From: Heterotrichella gracilis
Taxonomy: Eukaryota > Sar > Xanthophyceae > Tribonematales > Xanthonemataceae
Direction of reading: 5' to 3'
DNA: 64,000 nt
NCBI GenBank assembly: GCA_032358255.1
Contig: JAULBX010017747.1
Location: 244,496-308,495 of the forward strand
Shown here one piece after another: positions 11,077 through 21,149 of the stretch. The position numbers and the translations under genes are program-made. The number at the start of each line of letters is the position of its first letter. Position 1 is the stretch's first letter. The notes under the pieces are model-generated. The model had not been told where the DNA came from, did no database searches, and saw only the letters and a program-made list of their open reading frames with translations.

Positions 11077-12680
11077 TGTGTTGTGCTGGGTGGGGCGCTG
11101 GGGGAAGTGGCAGGTGATTCTACCAGGGCAAGTACGGCAACGCGCCACTGGGCACAAGATGCACCTCAATCACTGCAACAATGGTGGTGGTGGCACCTGA
11201 TGAGCCTGAGTTTTTGAAGCGTTAATGTTTCTTCTTTTTGGACCGCCGCTGTAGACAGCGACGGACGGCGGTAGCTTCTCCCCGTTTCGCCTGATAAAAT
11301 GCTTCCAATTCCTGGAGGGGAATCCTGAGTGGTTGCAGGCACATGACCAGCTGCACCGGAGTGGGGTGGTTTGTGCGTTGCTTTGTGGATCATAAGCCGG
11401 TGTTCGAGTGAGGACAACAACAAGCATCTGCGCACCGCGCGAATGCTGTGCCTATCCAACCTGCCCAGCAACTCGCTGCTGGGTCAGGGACGTGGGCACA
11501 AGGTACATGGTTTGCCCCTACAAGGGCCCTAGCCTAGGGCCTAGGGTTGATCAGTACATGGAGCACTTTCTTCGTGTGCAACCGCTTGTTCATGGTCACC
11601 AAGGCAGTATTATCGCTGGTTTGTGGTCCGACCAGCCCGCTTTGACTCAGACGTGGAACGTCTATCCTGCATGGCATGCATGCCTCCCATCCTACAGGGT
11701 CCTCCCACACGGTGCATATCAATGGCTTCGCGAGGTTGCCAGGCCGCCCTTCAACCGAAAAATCGGTTCTTGCTGCGAGCCTACAGCTTTCTAAACCGTT
11801 AGAGGGTTTCAACCGTCGAGGGTTATTAGTCATTGGGCACATGCATGCATGTAAGTCTGTGCATATACTCCAGTGCTGAATCCCTGTTGCTGTAGCACGT
11901 ACAACTTGAGCAAACCCTTGAAATTGGATTGACAGCTTGTTACGTCTCTAAATTCGTCGGAGACGGACACACGTTGACTTGACTGGTCACTGCACAAAAA
12001 GGAGCATGCAGATGGGAAAGTGATCCCGGGGTGAAGGAAGGGCGTGCAAGGCTGCCAAAGTACGCCTGTATAGCTTCGAAGGTGATATATGTCTATTCCA
12101 CCGAGTAGGTGTTGCGTCAAGGGCGAGTGGCGTTTCAGACGAGTGGCTAGGAAAACAGACCTGGGGTCCCAGACGAATATTCCCTTGTGCACTTGTGTTT
12201 GAACACAGACGCGCTGTGAACCCATGCTGTAGAACCCACAAGAGGACTTATTGTTCCAAAAACGATAAACAAAGCAGAAACACCGTACGTGGATTGCACA
12301 ACCTGGGACAACCCAATGCCGTTTGTCTGATTTGTCCAACGATTCCATGCTTTCAGCGCCTGTCACTGCAAACGAGCCTCGAAGTGTTGCTGCAAACCCC
12401 TCAAATTCGTCCACTAGAAGTAAGGTGTTGACAAGAAAGGTTTTCCCGTCAAAGGGCGCTCTGTCCGTCTTCTGAAAGCTGACGACCCTTTCGAACGCCA
12501 GGTCGATACCATCATTGCCTGAAGGTAGTCAGTGGCATCGATCTGAGCACTGCTACGTCATGCAGCACGTACACAGCGCGAACTTCGATCGCTGGCCAGT
12601 GATCCTTGTTACCCTAGTCCTCACTCGCCTTGTTTCCCTCAGGAGTCCAAGACTGTCGGCCGTTTAGTCGCCCGGCAACC
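11077..12680. other. Divergent intergenic region
   Basis: This separates the HU start (minus) from the hydroxylase-like gene (plus) and must hold both promoters. Several frames of 60-190 codons occur on both strands (for example 11830-12414 minus) but overlap one another and show no motif or splice support. GCATGCATG strings occur at 11671-11690 and 11840-11852. No gene is assigned. Confidence 0.4.
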
Positions 12681-14330
12681 ATGTTGGGCTCCACACCACG
12701 CACGATACCTCACTGCCATGGCACTGCCACGGTTCCTGGGATTGCTCTGCTCAACAAGCGTAGCCTGAGGTTGACAACAGTGTGCTCTGTTGCTGGTCAG
12801 CCGAGCTACGGGTCAGGATCCGAGCTGCTAAAGGTGGGTGCAGGGCAAAAGCTTGACCCCTGTGTGTGTCAGATTACCAGGCTATGATGTTGCAAAGTAG
12901 CTGCCCAGAAATGCTGCAGATTTGGTTTACAATGCTTGTATTACTAAGCCCACTGCTTGCCGCAACTTGTGTAGGTCAAATGCAGTTCAACGGTTCTGTT
13001 CACGTTCACTCTGAGCATGGTCCACACCCTGCCACCCACTTGTCATGCATTGTACCAACCCTATGGGTTTAGGGTAAAGGTGATTGCGCCACTTTGTTGT
13101 GAACCTTCTAAAGTTTTGCCCTTGGGCTAAATCTCACAGGGCCGCAAATTGGAAGCCACACTCACCAAGGCTGGGAGCAGCAAGCCGCTGACTCAACCAC
13201 ACCGCTCCCCGCTGGACACGGTGTTTGCAGCAGTTGCCACCCCTGTGGCACTGGATGCGCTCCAAGCAGCAGCGCTGGCAGCCTGGAGGGTCATCGTAGC
13301 CATCGCAGCTGCCCTCACTTCCTTGACCAACACCCAGCCTGCGTCTGCACTGTCGCCAGCCCCTGACGCCGCCCCTGCGGCCACACAACCGGCTGCACTA
13401 CCGTCTCTGGGCCTCCCCCTGCGCATCGCCCAAGGCGTGACGCTGGCAACGATCATCTACGCCACCTGCGCTGCCATGGGCTGGAGCGCGCACCTACAGG
13501 GGGCGCTGTTCTCCCTGCTGGTTGGCGACCTGGGGTCAACCTTCCTGTACCACGTGCCGCAGCACGCCTTCTTCCAGATCCACATGCGCACACACCACAA
13601 GGCCAACCAGACCTACCTTGACTATGCAGGTGGGGTGCAGAGGGGTGCTGCGCTGCTGTTAGTTTGCAAGCTGCCATGGTATTGTGCGCCTCTGTTTCAC
13701 CGACTAACACACACCTGCCAGGCATGCATGTGTAGAATTGCTGTTGGTAGTTTGCAAGCTGCCATGGTCTGTGCGTCTGCTACATTGTTTAATGGGCATG
13801 CTTGCTGCCAGGCATATTTCTGTAAAACTATGTTGCCAGTGGGAAAACATGAACTGCCTATATCTGCGTGCTCACCCACACCCTCTTTTTCATACTACTG
13901 TGTCTCAATATTGCCTACAACATCTCACTTACTGGTATCCCCATGCTCCACAGTGCTCTCCCCAAAGCCCCTCATCCTCCTGGACGGGCTCCTGGGCGCC
14001 CTCCCCTACATGGCCGCGGGTGCCGCCGCCTTCTTCTTCATCAGCCCCATCGGCGCGTTCATCGGCCTGGCCCTGGGCCAGCTGCACGTGTGGTGGCGCC
14101 ACACCACCAAGATGGGCTGGGTCACGCCCGCGTGGCTGGTCAGCGCGTGCCAGTCCCTGTGCATCGTCACCCCGGAGTTCCACTGGCTGCACCACGAGGA
14201 CCCTCTGGAAGGGTTTGGCGACATCTTCACGCTGTTTGACCGCCCGGGCAGGTGGATGCTGGGCCAGCTGACCAAGGGCAGGCTGCTCAAGAGGGGTGAG
14301 CTGCTGAGCGAGGCGTACATGGCGGCTTGA
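12681..14330 (+). CDS. Fatty-acid-hydroxylase/sterol-desaturase-like di-iron membrane protein
   Basis: Three exons (12681-12833, 13140-13629, 13954-14330) join in phase to encode 339 residues. The first about 50 residues are Arg/Thr-rich and lack acids, suggesting a plastid transit peptide. Hydrophobic helices flank three histidine clusters typical of the integral-membrane di-iron superfamily: HVPQHAFFQIHMRTHHKAN, a central HVWWRH, and FHWLHHEDP. Members hydroxylate or desaturate lipids, sterols or carotenoids using O2 at the membrane surface. The exact substrate cannot be told, and the sequence is not an obvious beta-carotene hydroxylase. Exon 1/2 joins as SELLK-GRKLEATL. The second intron carries an internal duplication, listed separately. 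Confidence 0.8.
13650..13835. repeat. Degenerate tandem duplication (about 88 nt, two copies) inside an intron
   Basis: Within the second intron of the hydroxylase-like gene, the string TTAGTTTGCAAGCTGCCATGG near 13657 recurs as GTAGTTTGCAAGCTGCCATGG near 13745. GCCAGGCATGCATGTGTAGA near 13719 recurs as GCCAGGCATATTTCTGTAAA near 13807. The constant offset of about 88 nt means one tandem duplication that has since diverged. Confidence 0.75.
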
Positions 14331-15337
14331 AGGGAAGCGCATGGCCACGGCTCAGTTGGCAACCAAACAAGGGCGGCAGGCAGTGTGTGGCTCTGCGCAG
14401 CGCGTGATGTCGCTGTGGCACTCAAAGCCACTGTTGTGAAGTTACTTTGCCAATCAGAGTGACGCAGCGGCTCTTTGCAAGTTCAAAAGAGTCAAAGGGC
14501 AGTGGGGAGAGCCTCTCAAGGCTGTGACACTTGCTGCACAGATGGCGCATTTGTTTTCAGCAAGAAAGCAATGGCAGTGCATCATGATACATAGATCGCG
14601 TAGCACTTAGCATTGCAAAAGTAAGTTATTGCTGTCACAGGTATATTGCCTGTGAGTTTGATCAATACTGCAAGTCTCACATATGCCATTGGCAAGCACA
14701 CAGCACCAATACTGATTTGAACTTCAAGTGAACTTGCAGCTTTGAAAGCTGATGTTGTAGTGCACCTTGAGCGTGGGAATAGACCTTGATTGCCACAATA
14801 ATAGGTGCAAGGTTGGCGCCTTCAGCTGCACCATTTTTAGCAGGTGATTCATCATTCAAATCTACCAGATTTTAATTCTTGTAGTTTTTAGCATCAATGA
14901 TATAACTTTGGTGTCGGACACCGTGACGGTCACCTCGTCTCAGACCCAAAAGTCTGCGCCAAATAGCTCTCGCCAATACCCTTGCTGGTGACTTCATCAT
15001 GATGGGGCAGCATTAAGGATATAGGAGCTGTATTGATCTAGTCTTTGCTACAGTACGCATGTAAACAAAAGACGAAGTTGCGTTCAAATCTAATGCTGCA
15101 TGCACACGCATGCCTGTGCTGCCACCTGGCAAGTCTTGCCAGCGTGGCAGTAGTACTCTTGCCAACGCTATCTCGGAAGCATGGTTTACAACTTATTCAT
15201 CGTCCTCGTTCACGACGCAAAGTCAAGTGTTTGGGTTGAGCAGCGACACTCCTTTTACGTTGAGCCACCGTCAGCCCTGAAGTCACCTTCCAACTAGGCA
15301 TCGAGGTGTGCTCTGGGCCCACACCCACCTAGCCAGT
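14331..15337. other. Spacer with twin short palindromes
   Basis: This lies between two plus-strand genes. Two abutting odd palindromes, GGTGTCGGACACC (14910-14922) and GTGACGGTCAC (14923-14933), each have a single G at the centre. Their position about 400 nt upstream of the PsbP-domain gene would suit paired regulatory sites, but this is speculative. No gene was found. Confidence 0.4.
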
Positions 15338-17090
15338 ATGTCAAGTGCAAGCTTTATCAGGAGCACAGCTCCACTGCAGGCACCCTTCCGTTCCATATCT
15401 GCCCAGCGTGCGAGCGCTGCTCCTCGTAGAGCCTTTAGCAAGGTGCAGTGCAGCCAGCAGCAAGCACCTCACTCCTCATTGAGCAGGAGAGAGACGCTGG
15501 GACTGGGGCTGTCTGTGGCACTCCTGGGACTGCAAGTAAAGGAGAGCAGGGCTGATGAAGGTAAGCAACACTGGTTTGTCAAGCATTGGTGCTGTACCGT
15601 GACCGAAATGTGCCTGGCCACTTTATATATGTGTGCATGTCAGGTCATGCCATTTCTCAGGTCAGTACTGATGTGCTGGTGCAGTTGAGCTGGCGACCTA
15701 CTATGGCACTGCATCACCCCCAACAAGCTACGGTGGATATGGTGGCAACGCAAAGGAGGACGCCAAGTGAGCACCTGCACTTGCACTTGAACCGCACCAC
15801 AAACTAGTTGCATGCGCCTCCACACCATGCGGTTGCAGTATGCATCCGCCTGTACTAACGTTGTATCTGTGGTACCCAGGTACGTATTTGAATACCCATC
15901 AAACTGGAAGATTGACACCATCAACAAGGTGAGCAGTTTGGGGATTTCTGCTCGCCCTCCATGCGCTGACACCCGAGGCCGAGGGTGGCATTGCAGGGTG
16001 TTGGTCCGTCTCACCAACCCCCACTTGTGCGCAGGTGGACAAGGGCACACAAGGCATTGACTGCAGAGTGTACAATGGGCGGGGAAAGGGTGCGTACATC
16101 CTTTTTCATCTATAATGTGTTGTTGTCGCCAATAGGGTCCCGCTGATACTGAGCGGTGCTGTGTGCTGTGTGCAGCCCAGCAAGCCTTTGTGATCACACT
16201 GGGCAGGGCAGGGGAGGACAACAAAGGCTTCAGCAGGGTAACAGATATCGAATCTACCGTCGGAGGGTTTGCTGGAGCAGATTATGACATGCAGGTAACA
16301 CAGTGCTTGTGAAGGGGTGAACGCTTGTGTACTGAACCGGAGGCCACAGTAATGGCTTGTGCTTGTTGATCTCACAACTGATGATCATTATGCCAATCAC
16401 AGGATGCCATTGTGTCTGCCACAAACAAGATAGCAGGCAAGAGGGAGATCGAGGGGCAGGTCTACTATGACTATGAGATTGATTCACCGGTGAGGCCTGT
16501 GCTCAATGCGGAGTTTAGTGGCAACAGGGCAGTGGCTCTTGAGAATCTTGGAGCTGGCACAGACACCCGTGCATGACTGATAGGGGCCATGCGACTGGTG
16601 CAGGATGTGCACTACTTGTCAACAATCACTTTCAAGGGAGGCCGGGTGTTTGCGCTATTCATCAAGTCACCCACCAAGGTAAGGGCTGCACCAACGCCTT
16701 GGATGCAAACAACATACATGCCGGGATCTTGGCATGTTATGCAGCTGCAAAGGTGTTTAGCAGCCTGGGCTGCCTTTGGAAAATAAAATAATAGTCAGTG
16801 CTTGCAGTGGGGCCTGTGCGTCACACACCTGCGGACTGGTTTTAGGGTTTGAATGCAGCTGTTGGTTGACAACAGTTTCATTATAGTGTGCATGCGTGGT
16901 GCATGTCGTCAACATTATAAGTGAGTGGAAGCCAGGTGCCGAGTAAATGGTTGACTTCACTGACTCCTAATTGCGCCAGATTAGGTTTGGTGGTGGTGGG
17001 GAATGATGTGGTGCCACCTGTCTTGTGCAGGTGTTTGCGCGGGATGAGGAGCAGCTTAGGGCGATTCAACGCTCCTTCTACACCACTTGA
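15338..17090 (+). CDS. PsbP-domain protein of the thylakoid lumen (PPD family)
   Basis: Eight exons join in phase: 15338-15560, 15685-15766, 15880-15928, 16035-16089, 16176-16294, 16403-16489, 16604-16678 and 17031-17090, giving 249 residues. The N-terminus is a bipartite signal: a Ser/Arg/Ala-rich stromal transit part, then twin arginine SRRETLGLGLSVALLGLQV and a cleavage site near SRADEG, predicting Tat export to the lumen. The mature part begins LATYYGTASPPTSYGGYGG, hallmark of the PPD1/PPD6-like subgroup, then YVFEYPSNWKIDTINKVDKG and the PsbP fold, including GQVYYDYEIDSP and FALFIKSPTK, ending RAIQRSFYTT. Relatives assist photosystem assembly or lumenal redox; the exact role here is unknown. 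Cysteines are few (DCRVYNG). Confidence 0.9.
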
Positions 17091-17976
17091 GGGCAAGTCT
17101 GCGGCTAGGTTCAGCGGAGGACGCCACAGGGGTGGCAGCAATGCGCGGAGCGGATTGGGCTGTTGACTTGTGTCGCAGATGCTAGCATGCGAAGCATCGC
17201 TGCCTTTGCGTCAGTCGGCATGATCATGCATGGCCAGGGCAAACAACAGATTTTCCTAAACAGGGGATTGGTCAATCTCGCTGGCAAGCAGCATATATTT
17301 TACCAAATTTTGAGTATCTTACACATTGATTGTCTGAATCAGAGAAGCACAGCATGCCAGCAACAATTGCATGGTGTATATGGTAGGCAGCGCAGCATCG
17401 TATGGCACTGCACTACTGCTGCAACACAAGAAAGGACCAGTTTGGAAGTCCCCGTCATGCCACGACGTAGACCTAGTCTCGCTGCTAGTCTAGGTCTGCT
17501 GCAGCTGCTGAACACTTAGTAAAGTAATACCTAGAAGGATGCTAAATCTAGCACAGAATGGTGTCAGACTGGAGCCTGCACTGGCATCAAGCCTGGTGTT
17601 GTTCTGATGACTACATCAACCCAGACGATTTTGCTGAGTTGTAGCATGCAATCCATTCCTGAATGCATTGTGACATGTCTGCTATAATTCAAATTAAACA
17701 GTACAGTGCGGAAAGTGTGCATATGAATGAGGATTCCCTCCCAAAAGTGCCTACTAAAGGCATGTAAAAGTGCCAATTAAGTTGACAGGACAAATAGGAC
17801 AATTGCAACATTGATACCACAATGTGATGGCATGAACTTCAACATGTATCCCTTGAAAAACGCATGGTAACGAGGACGACTTGACCCAGCCCAGAATGAG
17901 AGCTCTCATACAGCAAAGACGCTTCCTCTGTACAGCAAAGACGCTTCCTCTGCAGAGCCTCTCATGCATGCACCTG
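17091..17976. other. Convergent 3' spacer
   Basis: This separates the ends of the PsbP-domain gene (plus) and the SEC14-like gene (minus). It includes 8-bp arms AGACCTAG/CTAGGTCT around a 13-nt loop near 17468-17496, which could fold in a transcript end, and the duplicated 22-mer listed next. No gene is seen. Confidence 0.45.
17909..17952. repeat. Perfect tandem duplication of a 22-mer
   Basis: A 22-nt unit beginning TACAGCAAAGACGC and ending TTCCTCTG occurs twice head-to-tail with no mismatch (17909-17930, 17931-17952). It lies just beyond the stop codon of the minus-strand SEC14-like gene, in its 3' UTR. The perfect identity implies a recent slippage duplication. Confidence 0.9.
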
Positions 17977-19880
17977 TCACACTGTATTGGTGCCTGCACG
18001 TGACATTGCTGCCAGCTCCTTAAGCCTCAGCATGTCATCCTGGATGCGATCCGCTGTGTACTTGGCAAAGTCATAGGATGAGGGGCACCTCCCCCCCAGG
18101 CACTCCTCCACCAGGTCCATGTCAAACCGCTCGGCCATCTTGGCGGCACCAGCCTCCTTTCTGTCGATAAAGACAATCTTTTGCGCCGTGATAGGATCAA
18201 TGAAGGGCTTGAGCATCTGCCACAACAAAAAAAATTCTCCATTCAATTCATCCTTCTGTTGACCAGATGCAGCAGCAGGAGTGTACATGCACCACAATGT
18301 AATGGCATTAGTCAGCATGCATGTACAGCAACACGCAGCAAAATTAATTCACATGCAGGGCCATGCAGTGCAGTGTGTAAGCCCATGTATGGCCTTGACT
18401 GCCCGGCGAGGCTGCAGCTGGATGACAGAGCTGGGTTGCAAACTACACCTACGGGGAGCACATTGGACCAACGACTGCAGTAGCTGTGCTGGATACCAAT
18501 GCTGTTTGGGCGCAGAGGGCTGTACCTTGAACGACATCTCGAAGAGTTTTGGTGGATGGAAGCAAATGGCCTCCCCCAGCCGCTCCGGGTACTGGTTCTG
18601 CAGGATGGACAGGGTCTGCAGGGAGATCTTCAGCGGCGGAGCGTTCCGGATGGTGTAGCCCTCAAAGTCGACGATGATGACCATCTTGCCATCTGGGCCC
18701 TGGTCAGCAGCCCTGGACAGGACCTCCAGTGTGTAGACCAGGTACCGGATCTGTGCAACGGGGTCTGTGGAGTTCTCACTCCTACAAGAAAATACAAACC
18801 ATTCAGATATGCCGCTTGTCACCAACCCACCAGGCGCATTGGTGAGCAACGGTACAGGCATTGCTCTCGTGATAAGGAAATCTTCCCAAACCATTTACCC
18901 CACATGACGAGGATGTGGTGCAAATTGGCATATTGCTGTAGCATGGGCCCCTATAGGGATACCCTGGCAACTGTTCAATGCTCCAGGACACGCTGGCCTT
19001 GATGTTGACAATGTGCACATGGTGAGGATGCACTTGCACGTGGCGCATGGTCCACAACCATGAGTTATTGCCATTGGATGCACGTTTCATTGGCTTCGTA
19101 CCTTGGTCGCAAGATCAAGACTGGCCTTCCATTGACGTGGTCGAACGCTGCCCTGTACTGCTTTCCGGTCTCTGCCTCTTTGCTGAGGCTCTCCCACGTC
19201 AGCTCATGAGGCTTGTACTCCAGGCGCCTGGACCATTCCAGCAGCACACTTGTGGGCACAGGTTTAGCTGCAGGCGTGCACCATGCAGGAAGCATAAATG
19301 ATGGAGCTTGGCATTCAGTTACAGCAACCGCCGCTTACCACTCCAGTGTGTGCCTAAGCATCTTGGTTGCTTTGGCGACATCCCAGTGCCTTGCCCTCAG
19401 ATACCGCACGTAGGTGTGTGGCTTGCAGAAGACCTGAAGGGGAACCGATGCCTGCGCCACATGTACTTGCTGTCATAATTGAACTCATAAATGCAGGGAA
19501 GGGCATCGATGATCATCAGCTGAAGCCCCCCGCATATACTATCAAGCTGTGTGGTTGAGAACAGTCATTGCACGGGTTGCACAAGAAGCCAAGGGAACAC
19601 ACAGCGATGAAAAGTTCAAGGACGGCAGCATCCACACATCGTTCAATTTGTGGCGAACTCTAACACTGGGTTGGCAGTGACCAATCTACTGCGAACCAAT
19701 CCAACTCTCCCAATGGGAACATGCGCCATCCCAAATCAGGGGGTGTGACAGGCGTAGAGTTTATGCAGCCGTTACCTCAACCAAGTCCGCCACAGCAGCT
19801 CTGAGTTGTTTGATTTTCTGCTCTTGTTCTGGCGTGTACGTCTCGTTGGCTATCCCACCCTCACTATTAGCCACACACAT
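17977..19880 (-). CDS. SEC14-like CRAL-TRIO lipid-transfer protein
   Basis: Five exons join in phase on the minus strand: 19880-19776, 19433-19339, 19227-19102, 18781-18526 and 18216-17977, giving 273 residues. The N-terminal CRAL-TRIO-N helices read YTPEQEQKIKQLRAAV and YVRYLRARHWDVAKATKMLR, followed by LEWRLEYKPHEL across the exon 2/3 junction. The lipid-binding domain follows with GRPVLILRPR, KMVIIVDFEGYTIRN, QNQYPERLGEAICFHPP and MLKPFIDPITAQKIVF. This is the order seen in yeast Sec14 and plant homologues, including the gate helix. Such proteins exchange phosphatidylinositol or other lipids between membranes. No GOLD or nodulin domain follows, so it is a stand-alone short form. The start ATG at 19880 is the first in frame. 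Confidence 0.92.
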
Positions 19881-21149
19881 GCTGCGGTCTCCCAGCTTAC
19901 GGGTTTGCAACGCTTATACCTATTTTCTGCATTTAAGAGAAAATATATTATTCAGGAGCAAGTAGTAGGCAGGAGCAGCAGATGGGTGGGACATGTAATC
20001 TTGTAGGTATGAGAGGTTTCAAACTGTTGTTGTGTACAAGCACCCCCCAGGTTGTGTTCTGAGACTGCTATGTAGTGGACCTCAAGAGGCAGCGAGGTTT
20101 GGAAATAAGGTTGAGGGTTCCACTTCGCAGATCAGACGCCAAGAATATTGGGTGGTTACCCCAGTAGCAATATCCTCCTACAACCTGGTTACATAATCGG
20201 CAGCTGCATGCACTTTTGATCTGGGCCAAAACCTACCAGATTACTGAGGGTCGGTCTACGCACACCTCAAAACAGTTGGGCACAGCTTTTTGTGCTATAT
20301 CCTTTGTGTGGAAACGAACGCCGTTGAGCAGAGACACAGCCCTTCCGTGCCGGTCAGCCTCCTGCGTGCCCTCTCCTCTCGAGGGGTTGCTTAAGGAAAC
20401 ACCAGCTCTCAGCAGCTCACTATCAGCTTTTTGGCATACGTATCCTGTGCCAGTCGAGAATACGTGCCGGCAGACTAGGCGACAGTTATTTAAACCCTCG
20501 TGCATGCACCCACATTGCGTGGGAGAGGACACTGGAGTGTTTGCCATAGGAACCTTCACCTTCTTTGAAACATGCATGCATCTGCAAGAGAGAAACAAAT
20601 CAAGCAGCAAAGGTCCATGTTACACAACTGTGACAACATCACAAGCCACGTGCTAATACAACGCTCCAACAGTTGCTAACAGAGATATACTACCAGTTCT
20701 AACGTAGCTAAGCTGAGTATCCTGGTTAGTAAGCTGAAGCCCGCCGTGCAACCACAGCTGCAGCCGTGTCAGGCCACAAGCTTGACACTGAAAAAAAAAG
20801 TAGAATGCACCATTTGTTGACATATGCTACCCAGGCCACTGATTGCTGCTACCCATTGGGTCTCGGGATGCTGACGCTCACTATGCTAGGTAGTATGTGT
20901 GCATAGGTAAACCAGGAAGTTATAACTAAACCTGGAATTAAGAACTAGTAAGTTAATAGTGCCTACCATCTACCACTGGCTGCACTTGCCTTGGAGGCTC
21001 AACCACATTTCCACCAACATGGCTATGTGCACACGCAATGTTGTGATATCGTTAGCATAGACAGCATCTGCTGCATAGAACAGACAGTACACTGTGAAGC
21101 CCCAGCTTTGCGAAAGAAACTTGCAAAAGAAACTTTATCAAGTTGAATC
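19881..21149. other. Spacer between two minus-strand genes
   Basis: This contains the promoter of the SEC14-like gene and the 3' UTR of the RBR ligase. A frame on the minus strand (20233-20610) and one on the plus strand (20216-20656) overlap each other; neither has motif or splice support. No gene is assigned. Confidence 0.4.

Noticed and set aside
11830-12414. A 194-codon minus-strand frame in the HU/hydroxylase spacer
   Set aside because: Overlaps competing frames on both strands, has no motif and average non-coding composition.
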